From an uncultured bacterium (lineage in GTDB: Bacteria > Desulfobacterota > Desulfovibrionia > Desulfovibrionales > Desulfovibrionaceae): 64,000 bases of DNA. Numbering within the stretch: position 1 is the first letter of the stretch; each line of letters opens with the position of its first letter. Location of the stretch: NCBI GenBank assembly GCA_905214305.1, contig CAJMLK010000007.1, forward strand, positions 1 through 64,000, given 5' to 3'. Shown here in pieces: positions 35,604-44,661 of this stretch. Below the pieces are notes generated by a model. The model made no database searches, was not told the origin of the DNA, and saw only the letters and a program-made list of their open reading frames with translations. The translations under genes and the position numbers were made by a program.

Positions 35604-36289
35604 GCAATCCTGTTGCACTTCTTTGCAGTCCCCACCCCGGCGGCGTTTCAGATGCCGTGGCGCATCTTGTTGCCGCAGGCATGGCTGAGGCCGGGGCCGA
35701 AATGCAGCTTGTTCCCTTGCGAGACTACGCGTTTGACGGCTGCACAGACTGCGGCGGCTGTACCGCCCCTCCGCACCACTGCACGCTTGCGGGCAAAAAC
35801 TGCAACGGCAGGCTGGACAGGGCCGAAGAAGTCTTTGCGCTCATCGAATCCGCCCCGCTGCTTTTTATTTCAGCCCCCATTTATTTTTACGCTCTGCCCG
35901 CGCATTTCAAGGCCCTTATCGACCGCACGCAGCGCTTCTGGTCGGCGCAAAGCCACATGCCCTCCCGCAGGCTGCCCCACCCGCCGGTCAAAACAGCACT
36001 TGTGAGCCTTGTGGCCGGCAGGCCACGGGGAAAGCAGCTCTTCACCGGCTCCCTGCTTACCCTGCGCTATTTTCTTTCTCCCCTCAATGCGGCCATCAGC
36101 GAAACACGGCTGCTGCGAGGACTGGAGCGCGTCAAGGACCTTGAAGAGCGCCCCGCTGTCCGCGCTGCCCTGCATGCATGGGGGCACGACTGGGGCTGTC
36201 GCATGATGGCCGGTAAAGTACCGGGCTTTGTTCCGTCCACCCGGCCCCACAATGACTGTGGCGGTGACGGACCTGTACCTGCGGTTTGA
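35600..36289 (+). CDS. flavodoxin-fold NAD(P)H-dependent FMN reductase family protein
   Basis: 229 residues. The start VALLCSPHPGGVSDAVAHLV has the phosphate-binding loop of the flavodoxin-like fold. A cysteine cluster CTDCGGCTAPPHHC follows, typical of the iron-sulfur flavoprotein / NADPH-FMN reductase group of anaerobes, then LLFISAPIYFYALPAHFKALIDR, which forms the flavin site. The C-terminal half is longer than usual. Four-base overlap with the MBL gene before it and with the comF gene after it. Confidence 0.85.
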   Translation: MSNPVALLCSPHPGGVSDAVAHLVAAGMAEAGAEMQLVPLRDYAFDGCTDCGGCTAPPHHCTLAGKNCNGRLDRAEEVFALIESAPLLFISAPIYFYALPAHFKALIDRTQRFWSAQSHMPSRRLPHPPVKTALVSLVAGRPRGKQLFTGSLLTLRYFLSPLNAAISETRLLRGLERVKDLEERPAVRAALHAWGHDWGCRMMAGKVPGFVPSTRPHNDCGGDGPVPAV

Positions 36290-37245
36290 CGGCAGAGCAA
36301 ACCAGCCTTCTGCCCAGTGTCATGAAAACCGCTGACAACAGAGGGGGATCGGGCATTGCGCCCGGTGCGCCGGGCCTGATTGCACGTCTGAACACGGGCC
36401 TTGCGGCAGCAGCCCGCCGTCTGGGACTTGCCCAGGCCCGCTGTTTTCACTGTCTGCGTCCCTTCACTCCCTGCAAAGAGCCTTCGCCCTTGCAGCTGAA
36501 CAGTGCCACCGTTCCCGACATTTCCGGCCCGCTGGCCCCGCTTTGCCCGCCGTGCCGGGCCCTGCTGGCTCCGTACGCGGGACAGCGCTGTCCGTCATGC
36601 GGCCTGCCCTCAGCCCCTTCTCCAGACGCGGACGCCCAGACCCGTGCCCCCAAAAGCAGCCTGTGCGGCCATTGCCTGACAAACCCGCCACCGTGGTCTG
36701 GCGCGGCCTTTCATGGGCTTTACAAGGCGGCACTGCGTCATGTTCTTTTGCGGCTCAAATTTGACGGCCACCTTTATCTGGCCCCCCTTATCGGCGCATT
36801 CCTGCAGCAAGCCGCCCACTGCCTGCCCCGGCCCGACGCTCTGGTGGCTGTTCCGCAATATCCGGACCATCTGCGTCACAGGGGCTACAATCAGGCGCAC
36901 GAGCTGGCCAGAGCCTTGAGCGTGCAGACAGGATTTGAACTTGCGCCCGACCTCTTGCGCCGCACACGCCCCGGCCCGGCGCAGATAGGTCTGAGCGCCC
37001 GTGCGCGGCCCGACAACGTGCGCCACAGTTTTGCTTCACCGCCCGGCGTCAGGAATTGTCACCTGTGGCTGGTGGATGACGTGATGACCACGGGCAGCAC
37101 CCTGCGTGCCGCCTGCCTGGCCCTGCTCGATGCGGGGGCCGCACGGGTGGACATTGTTGTGGCAGCGCGCACAACAAAAGACCCGGCAGCGCATTCGACC
37201 GCTCACCCGGCCCCCCGGCCAAGCATAGAAGCGAGCGTACCGTGA
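36286..37245 (+). CDS. ComF-family phosphoribosyltransferase-like protein
   Basis: 319 residues from TTG 36286, which overlaps the upstream stop as TTGA; ATG 36322 is the alternative. An N-terminal zinc-binding part carries CFHCLRPF, CPPC, CPSCG and CGHC. The PRTase domain shows YNQAHELARAL and the PRPP loop LVDDVMTTGSTLRAA. ComF proteins act with DNA uptake in competent bacteria, but in other groups their role is unsettled. The TGA stop lies inside the left arm of a palindromic repeat (37242-37275), so the last codons are repeat-derived or the repeat tolerates coding. Confidence 0.88.
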   Translation: MTAEQTSLLPSVMKTADNRGGSGIAPGAPGLIARLNTGLAAAARRLGLAQARCFHCLRPFTPCKEPSPLQLNSATVPDISGPLAPLCPPCRALLAPYAGQRCPSCGLPSAPSPDADAQTRAPKSSLCGHCLTNPPPWSGAAFHGLYKAALRHVLLRLKFDGHLYLAPLIGAFLQQAAHCLPRPDALVAVPQYPDHLRHRGYNQAHELARALSVQTGFELAPDLLRRTRPGPAQIGLSARARPDNVRHSFASPPGVRNCHLWLVDDVMTTGSTLRAACLALLDAGAARVDIVVAARTTKDPAAHSTAHPAPRPSIEASVP

Positions 37246-37275
37246 ACTTTGAGAATGCACATTCTCAAAGTTCAC
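37242..37275. repeat. CTTTGAGAAT hairpin module overlapping the comF stop
   Basis: GTGAACTTTGAGAATG (37242-37257) is the exact reverse complement of 37260-37275, with a two-base loop. The same core forms the right end of the type A repeats at 54333-54360 and 56063-56092. It may serve as the operon's 3' end hairpin. Confidence 0.85.
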
Positions 37276-37410
37276 ATGCTCCAACAGGTTCGTCCGCCCA
37301 TCGCGGTGGCCCCGGCTCCAGCGGCCAGTCAGCCTTACCGGCTTTGCCGGAGTCCCCGGCTTGTTCCGCTCGCCCGGTTGCCGGGTTCATTCGGTTCCTC
37401 CGGTTCGTCA

Positions 37411-37435
37411 GAGCAATTTCATGTTCAAATTGCTC
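37411..37435 (+). repeat. GAGCA palindrome module
   Basis: GAGCAATTTCATGTTCAAATTGCTC followed by CGGCGGCTGCGTGAGCAG, the left half of a type A/B repeat. The rest of the gap before 37657 shows no gene; TATAAA-like bases near 37590 may belong to the next gene's promoter. Confidence 0.75.
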
Positions 37436-37656
37436 CGGCGGCTGCGTGAGCAGTCCCGTTCGCCAAGGTGCAAGCGCAATCTACATGCACGGTCAAGCAG
37501 GCATCTCAAGTGATAAGCGCTCCAGATGCCGGATGCCCTTTGCCGCGCCACATGACAATGCCGAGGCGTTCTGTTAAGCTTTCGACACTATAAAAGCCCG
37601 AAGCCGTATGCTCGACCGACCCGTCGTGCACCCTTTCTGGCAAAGCAGGAGCATTC

Positions 37657-38802
37657 ATGCCGCGCATTTCTTTTTTGCATACGCTGCCACACACAGCGGT
37701 CGCCTTTTTTTCGGCCATCGTGTGCACAGCCGCCCTTTGCGGACTCACGGCGACTTCCGCCCAGGCGCAGGTAACCCTGCTGGTTCCGAGCCAGCCCAGC
37801 ATCGAGGCTCCGGCCAAAGCGGAAAAGATCGAGCCTGCGCCCAAACGCGAAGACAAAAAGCAGGAAGGCAAGCAGGCTGCCGCCAAAACGGAAAAAAATG
37901 CGGATGCGGGCAAAAACAAGACCGCGCCCGCCAAGGCAGCCCCTCAGGCCGCCGCGCAGCCCCAGAACCAAGGCCAGACCGTCCCCGCCGGCGGGGAACA
38001 GAGCGCAGGCCAGACCACGGCACAAAACGCCGGGCAAGCCCCTGCGCAGCCCGTGGAAGAAGCGCCGACACCACCTCCCGCCCCCGAGATTCCCTCCATC
38101 AATGAACAGGTGGATGTGCTCATCACCATGATGCGCCCGTTCCAGAATCAGGGCCTTGTCATGGACATGCCCCAGCTTTTCGCTGCATTGCGGTACGACA
38201 ATGCCAGCCCCGTCAAGGACGGCCTCATCCAGCCCGAACGGCGCGACCTTCTCGGCGATGTGGAAGAAATAGGCTATCTTGACCAGAAGGCGTGGGGGGC
38301 CAACGTGGCTCTTGCCCACCCCGGCCTGTATCAGTTCATCATTGAAGGCCGCCCCTGGTGGGATGCGGCGCATGGCCAGTTTCTGCAGCACTACGTCAAG
38401 ACAGTGCTGCCCGTATATGGCGTGGAAAGAGGCTGGGATCAGCCCGTGGGCCAGACCTTTGAGATCCAGCCCCTTACCCGTCCTTTTGGACTGACCGCCC
38501 CCGCCCTTTTCTCCGGCGTGGTTCTGCTGCACGGCAAGCCGCTGGCAAACGCCCCTGTGCGCATGTCCAGAATCAACACGGAAAAACGCACCGTTCCCAC
38601 CCCCTGGCATGAAGAAGTGGCGGCACGCACCGACAAGGCAGGCCAGTTCTCCTTTGTGCTCAACCAGCCCGGCTGGTGGTACTGCGAGGCGACAACCCCC
38701 GGTGACCCGCTCAAAGGCCCTGACGGCCAGCCCAAGCCCCTCAATCTTGGAGCGGTGTTCTGGCTTTATGTGGACGGCGCCGCCGACGCGCGCAAGCGCT
38801 GA
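37657..38802 (+). CDS. exported DUF4198-type periplasmic protein
   Basis: 381 residues. A signal peptide (AVAFFSAIVCTAALCGLTAT, cleavage near AQAQ) is followed by about 100 residues of Lys/Ala/Gln/Pro-rich linker. A folded domain from about residue 145 has DVLITMMRPFQNQG, HPGLYQFIIEGRPWW and the closing beta-sandwich TDKAGQFSFVLNQPGWWYCEA. The C-terminal part matches the DUF4198 group, often linked to nickel or cobalt uptake. The long linker may span the periplasm. AGGAG lies five bases before the ATG. Function inferred from family only. Confidence 0.8.
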   Translation: MPRISFLHTLPHTAVAFFSAIVCTAALCGLTATSAQAQVTLLVPSQPSIEAPAKAEKIEPAPKREDKKQEGKQAAAKTEKNADAGKNKTAPAKAAPQAAAQPQNQGQTVPAGGEQSAGQTTAQNAGQAPAQPVEEAPTPPPAPEIPSINEQVDVLITMMRPFQNQGLVMDMPQLFAALRYDNASPVKDGLIQPERRDLLGDVEEIGYLDQKAWGANVALAHPGLYQFIIEGRPWWDAAHGQFLQHYVKTVLPVYGVERGWDQPVGQTFEIQPLTRPFGLTAPALFSGVVLLHGKPLANAPVRMSRINTEKRTVPTPWHEEVAARTDKAGQFSFVLNQPGWWYCEATTPGDPLKGPDGQPKPLNLGAVFWLYVDGAADARKR

Positions 38803-38886
38803 CCGGCCCCGCCCGATGCCCTTGCGGCTGTCGCTCAGGCTTGCCTGAGAGATTTGCCTGAGAGATTTGCCCAGGAAACTTTTGGT

Positions 38887-38919
38887 GCAGGCCGCTTTCA
38901 GCGGCCTGCTCTCTTTTTT
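38887..38919 (+). terminator. intrinsic terminator after the DUF4198 gene
   Basis: GCAGGCCGC (38887-38895) pairs with GCGGCCTGC (38901-38909), loop TTTCA, tail TCTCTTTTTT. A short direct repeat, GCCTGAGAGATTT twice, lies just before it. Confidence 0.92.
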
Positions 38920-39159
38920 CAGGGGCAAAGCACTGTTTGAACGCAAGCCGGGCAGCTCATGCATCAGCCTGCACTACCGCGGATTTCTGCACCAGAATTG
39001 CGTTTGTGACCGTCAACATTTTTGAAAAAACAGCTGCATGCCACACACCACATGCAGTACATCGGCTTGAAAAGCCCATGCCACAGGCGAATCACAGCAG
39101 TTATGGCAGGTAAAAAAGTCAGCGTACAACAATATGTTCCACTGCAAACCATGCGCCTT

Positions 39160-39450
39160 TGAGAAAACAAATATCAAAAATAATTAATACATAATATCAA
39201 TTTAATAATATCAGAGAGCACTTTTATCTCCACACTCGCAGTATTGTGACAGATTTTGCGCTATTTTATGATATACCATGTATTTCTATCGCAGCTATTT
39301 TTGCTGTTTTAAAATTAATCAATAAACATGTTGCATAAAAAATTCTGATTATTTTTGCGTACATTTTCACAACAATACAGGAATATCTTTTCTGCACTTC
39401 TTTTTTTGCGCAAAGTGGATTTCATGCTCTTGCCTTTTTTGTCACAATGT
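39160..39450. other. strongly AT-rich intergenic region
   Basis: About 290 bases with many A/T runs (AATAATTAATACATAATATC near 39180; TATTTTATGATATACC near 39263) in a window that is otherwise GC-rich. No open frame with sensible codon use. It lies upstream of the Tim44-like gene and may hold its promoter, or be the scar of acquired DNA. Confidence 0.6.
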
Positions 39451-39525
39451 TTATAGTCAGAAAGGCTGATCAGACCGTGCGACCAGCGCACCCTGCAACC
39501 AACAACCCCCTCCCGGGAGCTGTTC

Positions 39526-40452
39526 ATGAAATTGAGTGCCTTTCTGACCGCTGCGTTTTTTCTCTGCTGTTCCATCATGCTTGCCATGCCCGACTGTGCC
39601 GAAGCTGCCCGGATGGGTGGCGGACGTTCGTTTGGCAGCAAACCCTTTATGAGCACGCCCGCGCAAAAACCTGCCATGCGGCAGGATACACCCAGCGCCA
39701 CGCGCCAGCCCTCGGCTCAGGCGCAGGCCGCGCCCCAGGCTCCCCGCGCCGGCATGTTCGGCGGCATGGGCGGTCTTTTCGGCGGCCTTCTTGCCGGTAC
39801 GCTCATAGGCTCTTTGCTGGGCGGCCACGGCTTTGCCGGAGGCGGCTTTATGGACATCATCCTTATCGGCCTGCTGGCTTTTCTGGGCCTCAAGCTGTTT
39901 GCCCGCTTCCGCAACCGTCAGGCTTCTGCCACGGCGGGGGGCCACGGGCAACACGCCGATGCCTATAACGACCGCATGCAGGGCATGCAGCGCGAGTCCA
40001 CCGAAAGCAACGGGTGGGACGTTTTGCGCGGCAACAGCCAGGGCGCGGCGGCACATGCGGCCGCTGGTCCCAACATCCCCATGCCCGAAGGCTTTGATGT
40101 TGACGAGTTTTTGCGCGGAGCCAAAATGGCCTACACCCGCCTGCAAAACTCCTGGGACAAGCGCGACATGGACGACATCTCCCAGTTCACCAGCTCCGCG
40201 GTGCAACACGCCGTTCGCGAGCAGATGGATGCCGACCCCAACCCGAGCAATACCGAAATACTGCTGGTAAACGCCCAGCTGCTTGGCGTGGAAAATGAAG
40301 GCAACGAGCAGTTTGCTCAGGTCTTTTTTGACGTGCTCATGCGCGAAAGCCCGGATCAGCAGGCTCCGTCCACTGTGCGCGAAGTATGGCATTTCATGCG
40401 CCCGGTGCAGGGCGGCAGCTGGAAGCTGGACGGCATCCAGCAGGTAGAGTAA
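39526..40452 (+). CDS. Tim44-like domain membrane protein
   Basis: 308 residues. An N-terminal signal (LTAAFFLCCSIMLAMPDC) is followed by a Gly/Met/Gln-rich stretch (GMFGGMGGLFGGLLAG), a transmembrane helix (FMDIILIGLLAFLGLKLFA) and a soluble C-terminal Tim44-like domain (EFLRGAKMAYTRLQNSWDKRD to WKLDGIQQVE). This is the plan of bacterial Tim44/MlaC-like-fold proteins of unknown role; COG4395 is the nearest group. An alternative cleavage at AEAAR leaves a mature membrane protein. Followed by a terminator. Confidence 0.9.
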   Translation: MKLSAFLTAAFFLCCSIMLAMPDCAEAARMGGGRSFGSKPFMSTPAQKPAMRQDTPSATRQPSAQAQAAPQAPRAGMFGGMGGLFGGLLAGTLIGSLLGGHGFAGGGFMDIILIGLLAFLGLKLFARFRNRQASATAGGHGQHADAYNDRMQGMQRESTESNGWDVLRGNSQGAAAHAAAGPNIPMPEGFDVDEFLRGAKMAYTRLQNSWDKRDMDDISQFTSSAVQHAVREQMDADPNPSNTEILLVNAQLLGVENEGNEQFAQVFFDVLMRESPDQQAPSTVREVWHFMRPVQGGSWKLDGIQQVE

Positions 40453-40495
40453 CATAGACGAACCGCACTGGCGGATACACCTTTGTATACACTGT

Positions 40496-40526
40496 GCCGG
40501 AAGCCTTTGGCTTCCGGCTTGTTTTT
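40496..40526 (+). terminator. intrinsic terminator after the Tim44-like gene
   Basis: GCCGGAAGCC (40496-40505) pairs perfectly with GGCTTCCGGC (40509-40518), three-base loop, tail TTGTTTTT. It ends 18 bases before the thioesterase ATG, so read-through would place a hairpin in that gene's leader. Confidence 0.9.
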
Positions 40527-40544
40527 GGCAACACTGGAGAATTT

Positions 40545-40940
40545 ATGAAAAATTATGTCGCAAAACACGACAAGCTCATGAAATATCTGCAAATGACCAT
40601 TGAAAGTGCCAGCCCTGAATTCGCCCGCGTCACCATGCCCCTTACTGAAAACCACAGAAACGGCATGGGCTGCGCCCACGGCGGAGCCATTTTTGCTCTG
40701 GCGGACGTGGCCTTTGGCGCGGCAGCCAATGCGGGCAAAGACACGGGCGTGGTCAGCCTCTCCACCACCATCGAATTCCTGCGGCCCGGCAAAAGCGGCC
40801 CTCTGGCGGCCGAAGCGCAGGTGGTTCGCCGTGGGCAGCGCATACAAAGCTATGACATAAAAGTCTTTGACGGTTCCGGCGAACTTATTGCCAAATGCAT
40901 GGCCGCGGGATACCAGACAGACATCCAGTTGCCGGAATAG
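40545..40940 (+). CDS. PaaI-family hotdog-fold thioesterase
   Basis: 131 residues. The hotdog signature NGMGCAHGGAIFALADVAFGAAAN has the HGG active-site turn of PaaI/COG2050, followed by VSLSTTIEFLRPGKSG. Such enzymes hydrolyse aryl- or acyl-CoA thioesters in the cytoplasm. The ATG at 40545 has GGAGA upstream; an earlier start would lie inside the preceding terminator. Confidence 0.93.
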   Translation: MKNYVAKHDKLMKYLQMTIESASPEFARVTMPLTENHRNGMGCAHGGAIFALADVAFGAAANAGKDTGVVSLSTTIEFLRPGKSGPLAAEAQVVRRGQRIQSYDIKVFDGSGELIAKCMAAGYQTDIQLPE

Positions 40941-40963
40941 CCCTTCCGGACGCTCCATTTCCC

Positions 40964-41085
40964 GGCGGCTGCAACGGCAGCCCCGCCAGAGAGGCGTAAG
41001 CGCAGGCCGCTTGCGCCTCTGTCATTGAAGCATTTTCGCATTGAGAATGGAATTCTTCATGCTTCCAGGACGCCGCTTCGGCGCG
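40964..41085. repeat. partial type B intergenic repeat
   Basis: Contains GGCGTAAGCGCAG, then GAAGCATTTTCGCATTGAGAAT, a second half ATTCTTCATGCTTCCAGGACG and CCGCTTCGGCGCG. These match the right half of 54713-54930 and 51634-51961. The remaining 280 bases before 41367 show no convincing gene. Confidence 0.7.
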
Positions 41086-41366
41086 TACGTCTGCTCCCGC
41101 CGCCGCATGCGGCGGCTTCCATTTCCTTCAGGGCCATCGTACACTGCAGGCAGGCCGTCAAAACCCTGCGGCCCATCAATGCCGCCACTCTGTCGCGCAC
41201 GGCAGCGGACTCGAGCGACAAAAAACAGCACACCATCGCGGCAGAACCGAAACAGCCCTTCGTCACGCAGACAGCCCGTCTGCGGGCGGCTGTAACGCAT
41301 TTCGTGACAGGCTTTGCCCGGCAAGCCCCTGCAACCGACGCAGGCATCGCCGGAAAGGAGGACCTC

Positions 41367-41633
41367 ATGGCAAGCGGTTGGGCTGGCGACAACGCCGTAC
41401 AGGATCAGATTCAGGACTCCATCAATGACGAGGTGGCCCGCGCCCGGCGCAACCTGCCCAGGGGCGAAAGCCTGACCCACTGCGAAGAATGCGGTGAAGA
41501 AATACCTCAGGCCCGGCGCGATGCCCTGCCCGGAGTGCGTCTTTGCATCGCCTGCCAGCAGGAGGCTGACAAGGAGCAGCAAACCGTTGCTCTTTACAAC
41601 CGGCGCGGCAGCAAGGACAGCCAACTGCGATAA
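41367..41633 (+). CDS. DksA/TraR-type C4 zinc-finger protein
   Basis: 88 residues. The start ATG 41367 is preceded by AAAGGAGG. The protein has a short helical N-terminus (QDQIQDSINDEVARARR) and the zinc finger CEECGEEIPQARRDALPGVR then CIACQ, as in TraR/YbiI-type small DksA relatives. Members bind RNA polymerase through its secondary channel and tune transcription, without the long coiled coil of full DksA. Possibly in one transcript with folC 100 bases downstream. Confidence 0.9.
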   Translation: MASGWAGDNAVQDQIQDSINDEVARARRNLPRGESLTHCEECGEEIPQARRDALPGVRLCIACQQEADKEQQTVALYNRRGSKDSQLR

Positions 41634-41734
41634 TCGGGCCTTTGCGGCGCTCGGCCACGCCGTCCATTGCCGTTTCAGGATTGAGCCGTTCTAAAGCGCT
41701 GACAGTTGCGCGCCTTTGCGTTACCGTGCTGTGC

Positions 41735-43057
41735 ATGAAGCACTTTTTCAGCGATTTTTCCCAGATTCAGCGCCACCTTGACGGTCTCGGGCTTTTTCAT
41801 ATGGATATGGGCCTTGACCGCATGCGGCGCGCCCTGTCCCATCTTGGCCTTAATCGTCCCCCCTTTGTAACGGTGCAGATTCTGGGGACCAACGGCAAAG
41901 GCTCCACCGCGGCCTTTCTTGCATCCCTTTGCCGCGCCCACGGTCTGCGCACGGGCCTGTATACCTCGCCGCACCTTGTCAGCCCCACGGAACGCATCCG
42001 CATTGATGGCCGCCCCTGGGATCAGGCCCTGTGGCCCGCCCAGGCTGACAAAATCATGAGGGCCGTACCGGAGCTGACCTATTTTGAGTTTCTTACGGTT
42101 CTGGCCCTGCTGGCCTTCAGGCAGGAACAGGTTGATGTGGCCGTGCTGGAAGCCGGGCTGGGCGGCAGTCACGATGCCACCACGGCCGTCAGCGCAGACC
42201 TGACCTGCTTTACGCCCATAGCCATGGATCACAAGGACGTGCTCGGCGCGGACCTTGCCGCCATTGCGAAGGACAAGGCAGGGGCCATACGCCCGGGCAT
42301 ACCGGTCTGTACGGGCAGACAGTTCCCGCAGGCCGCCCGTGTGCTGGAAGAAACCGCCGCTGCACGCAAGGCTCCGCTCATCCGGGCCGATGCTCTTGCT
42401 CCTGTTTTTACGCCGGGGCTTGCCGGGCCGCATCAGCGCGAAAATGCCGCTCTGGCCCTCGCAACATGGCGGCGGCTGGCCCCCATGCTGGGCAAAAATC
42501 CCGCCGATGTGCCGCTGCAACAGCAGGGGCTGGCCCGCGCCTTTGTACCCGGCCGCCTGCAGGCAATCCCCGCCACAGACCATCTCCCCCCCCTGCTGCT
42601 GGACGGTGCGCACAATCCGCATGGCATGGCCGCGCTGGTCAAGGCCCTGCGTGATACAGGCGTGCAACCCGCCGCCGCTGTTTTTTCCTGTCTGGGCGAT
42701 AAAGACTGGCATGCTGTTGCGGGCATGCTCAAAAAAACTCTGGGGCCTGCGCCCATCTTTGTACCGGCCTTGCACAATCCCCGGGCAGCGGACGTGCGGG
42801 AAGTTGCCGATTTTTTCAATACCATGCCCCCGGCCACGGCCGTGGCGATTCCCGCCCCGGAAGGCTCCGCGCAGGCTGCCAACGGCAGTGCGCTGGCGCA
42901 GGCTCTGGCACAGGCCACCCACTGCGTCAGCGGCGACGACACACACCAGCCGGTGCTGGTCACAGGCTCGCTCTATCTGCTGGCCGAATTTTTCAGTCTT
43001 TTTCCCCGCCACCTTTCGCCCACAGCTGACATAAATGGGAGAAGCCCCCATGCATGA
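41735..43057 (+). CDS. folC: folylpolyglutamate synthase / dihydrofolate synthase
   Basis: Adds glutamate to (dihydro)folate. 440 residues with the Mur-ligase core: ATP loop ILGTNGKGSTAAFL (about residues 48-61), TSPHL, FEFLTVLALLAF, EAGLGGSHDATT and LLDGAHNPHGMAAL. The start is placed at ATG 41735 (MKHFFSDF), which matches the family start; 31 upstream residues in frame look unrelated. The stop lies eight bases inside selA, suggesting coupled expression. Its pathway partner folP is at 12664. Confidence 0.95.
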   Translation: MKHFFSDFSQIQRHLDGLGLFHMDMGLDRMRRALSHLGLNRPPFVTVQILGTNGKGSTAAFLASLCRAHGLRTGLYTSPHLVSPTERIRIDGRPWDQALWPAQADKIMRAVPELTYFEFLTVLALLAFRQEQVDVAVLEAGLGGSHDATTAVSADLTCFTPIAMDHKDVLGADLAAIAKDKAGAIRPGIPVCTGRQFPQAARVLEETAAARKAPLIRADALAPVFTPGLAGPHQRENAALALATWRRLAPMLGKNPADVPLQQQGLARAFVPGRLQAIPATDHLPPLLLDGAHNPHGMAALVKALRDTGVQPAAAVFSCLGDKDWHAVAGMLKKTLGPAPIFVPALHNPRAADVREVADFFNTMPPATAVAIPAPEGSAQAANGSALAQALAQATHCVSGDDTHQPVLVTGSLYLLAEFFSLFPRHLSPTADINGRSPHA

Positions 43058-44477
43058 TCTCTTCCGCTCCATTCCCGCCGTGGACCTGTGCCTTGCGTCC
43101 CTCAGCCAGACTGACCCGGTGCTGGCCGAAGCACCGCGCAGCCTGATGCGCGACCTGATAACCGAATTCTGGGACAAAAAGCGCCACGAAATTCGTCAGG
43201 GACGTTGCCAGAAAGCCGAACAGCTGACCCTTGACGCCTGCCTGCCCGATCTTGTGGCGCATGCGCGCGCAGGGCTGCGCAGTCGCTTTCGGGCGGCACT
43301 CAACGCAACCGGCGTGGTGGTCCATACCAACATGGGGCGCTCCGTGCTTGCCAAAGAAGCGCGTGAAGCCGTCATGACCGCCGCCACCGGCTACTGCAAT
43401 CTGGAGCTGGACATGCAGAGCGGTGGCCGGGGCAGCCGCCATGCTCTGGTCGAAGACCTGCTGTGCCGCCTCACCGGGGCCGAAGCCGCCCTTGTGGTCA
43501 ACAACAATGCCGCTGCCGTGCTGCTGGTGCTGGATACCTTTTGCAAGGGCGGCGAAGTGGTGGTTTCACGCGGAGAACTGGTGGAAATCGGCGGCAGCTT
43601 CCGCATTCCCGACGTGATGGAAAAAAGCGGAGCCACACTGCGCGAGGTAGGCGCAACCAACCGCACCCATCTGCACGACTACAGCGCGGCCATAAATGAA
43701 AATACCCGCGCCCTCATGCGCGTCCACACGTCAAATTACCGCATCGTGGGCTTTCATTCCGCCGTGCCGCTGCCCGAACTGGCAGAACTGGCGCGTCGGC
43801 ATGACCTGCCCCTTATCGAAGACCTCGGCAGCGGCAGCCTGACAGATTTTTCTTCCTGCGGCCTGCCTGACGAGCCGACTGTTCCCTGGGTGCTGGCGCA
43901 GGGGGCAGACATCGCCACCTTTTCCGGCGACAAGGTGCTCGGCGGCCCGCAGGCGGGCATCATCGCCGGACGCAAGCACATGATCGACAGGCTCAAGCGC
44001 AACCCGCTCACCCGCGCCCTGCGCTGCGACAAGCTCTGCCTCGCGGCGCTTGAAGCTACCCTGCGCCTCTATCTTGACCCGGAAAAAGCCCGCAAAAGCA
44101 TCCCCACCCTGCGCATGATCTGCCAGCCCGCCAACGAACTGGCCCGTGCGGCCCGCACTCTGGCAGCAGCGCTGCGCAAGGGGCTTGCCGATCCGGCCAC
44201 AGCATGCCGGACAAGCCTGCGGCCCGATGTTTCGCGCGTGGGCGGCGGGGCTTTCCCTCAATACGACCTGCCCACCACGCTTGTGTGCCTCAAGCCCGAA
44301 AACTGCAGCGCAACGGCGCTCAAGGCAGCCCTGCTGCGCACAGACCCGCCCCTTATTGGCAGGCTTGAAAACGACTGCTTCTGCCTTGACCCGCGCACGC
44401 TGGCCGCCGAAGACAGGCCCGTGCTGCTGCGCGTGCTGCGCGAGGCTCTGGCTATGGCCGCAAAAGAGATTATATAG
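43050..44477 (+). CDS. selA: L-seryl-tRNA(Sec) selenium transferase
   Basis: PLP enzyme that turns seryl-tRNA-Sec into selenocysteyl-tRNA-Sec with selenophosphate. 475 residues with the PLP-fold segments NATGVVVHTNMGRS, SGGRGSRHALVEDLLC and EDLGSGSLTDF, and the lysine site TFSGDKVLGGPQAG. The ATG at 43050 has GGGAGAAG upstream; an ATG five codons earlier is possible. It overlaps folC by eight bases. The tRNA-Sec lies 27 kb away at 15893-15986, and together they show the organism makes selenoproteins, although none is visible in this window. Confidence 0.96.
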   Translation: MHDLFRSIPAVDLCLASLSQTDPVLAEAPRSLMRDLITEFWDKKRHEIRQGRCQKAEQLTLDACLPDLVAHARAGLRSRFRAALNATGVVVHTNMGRSVLAKEAREAVMTAATGYCNLELDMQSGGRGSRHALVEDLLCRLTGAEAALVVNNNAAAVLLVLDTFCKGGEVVVSRGELVEIGGSFRIPDVMEKSGATLREVGATNRTHLHDYSAAINENTRALMRVHTSNYRIVGFHSAVPLPELAELARRHDLPLIEDLGSGSLTDFSSCGLPDEPTVPWVLAQGADIATFSGDKVLGGPQAGIIAGRKHMIDRLKRNPLTRALRCDKLCLAALEATLRLYLDPEKARKSIPTLRMICQPANELARAARTLAAALRKGLADPATACRTSLRPDVSRVGGGAFPQYDLPTTLVCLKPENCSATALKAALLRTDPPLIGRLENDCFCLDPRTLAAEDRPVLLRVLREALAMAAKEII

Positions 44478-44570
44478 AACTGGTTACCAGTGAAATGAGC
44501 TGGCTGCTCTGCAAGGATTTTCATAAAAATCCCTGACACGAAATGCAGGCAGGCTTTGCCCGCCGTCAGT

Positions 44571-44594
44571 GAGCATTTCAAGTGGCAAATGCTC
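44571..44594 (+). repeat. GAGCA palindrome module before the M18 peptidase gene
   Basis: GAGCATTTCAAGTGGCAAATGCTC, with upstream bases (CTGCTCTGCAAGGATTTTCA) resembling 26340-26360. Part of a degraded repeat in the 184-base selA-peptidase gap. Confidence 0.65.
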
Positions 44595-44661
44595 CAGATG
44601 CAGACGGCAGAGACCGCAAAAATGACAGGCTGCCAGCCCGGCGGCCATAAAGGAAAACAGC

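Noticed and set aside
41025..41366. N-terminal extension of the DksA-like protein
   Set aside because: It starts inside a repeat and lacks a ribosome binding site, while AAAGGAGG precedes ATG 41367.
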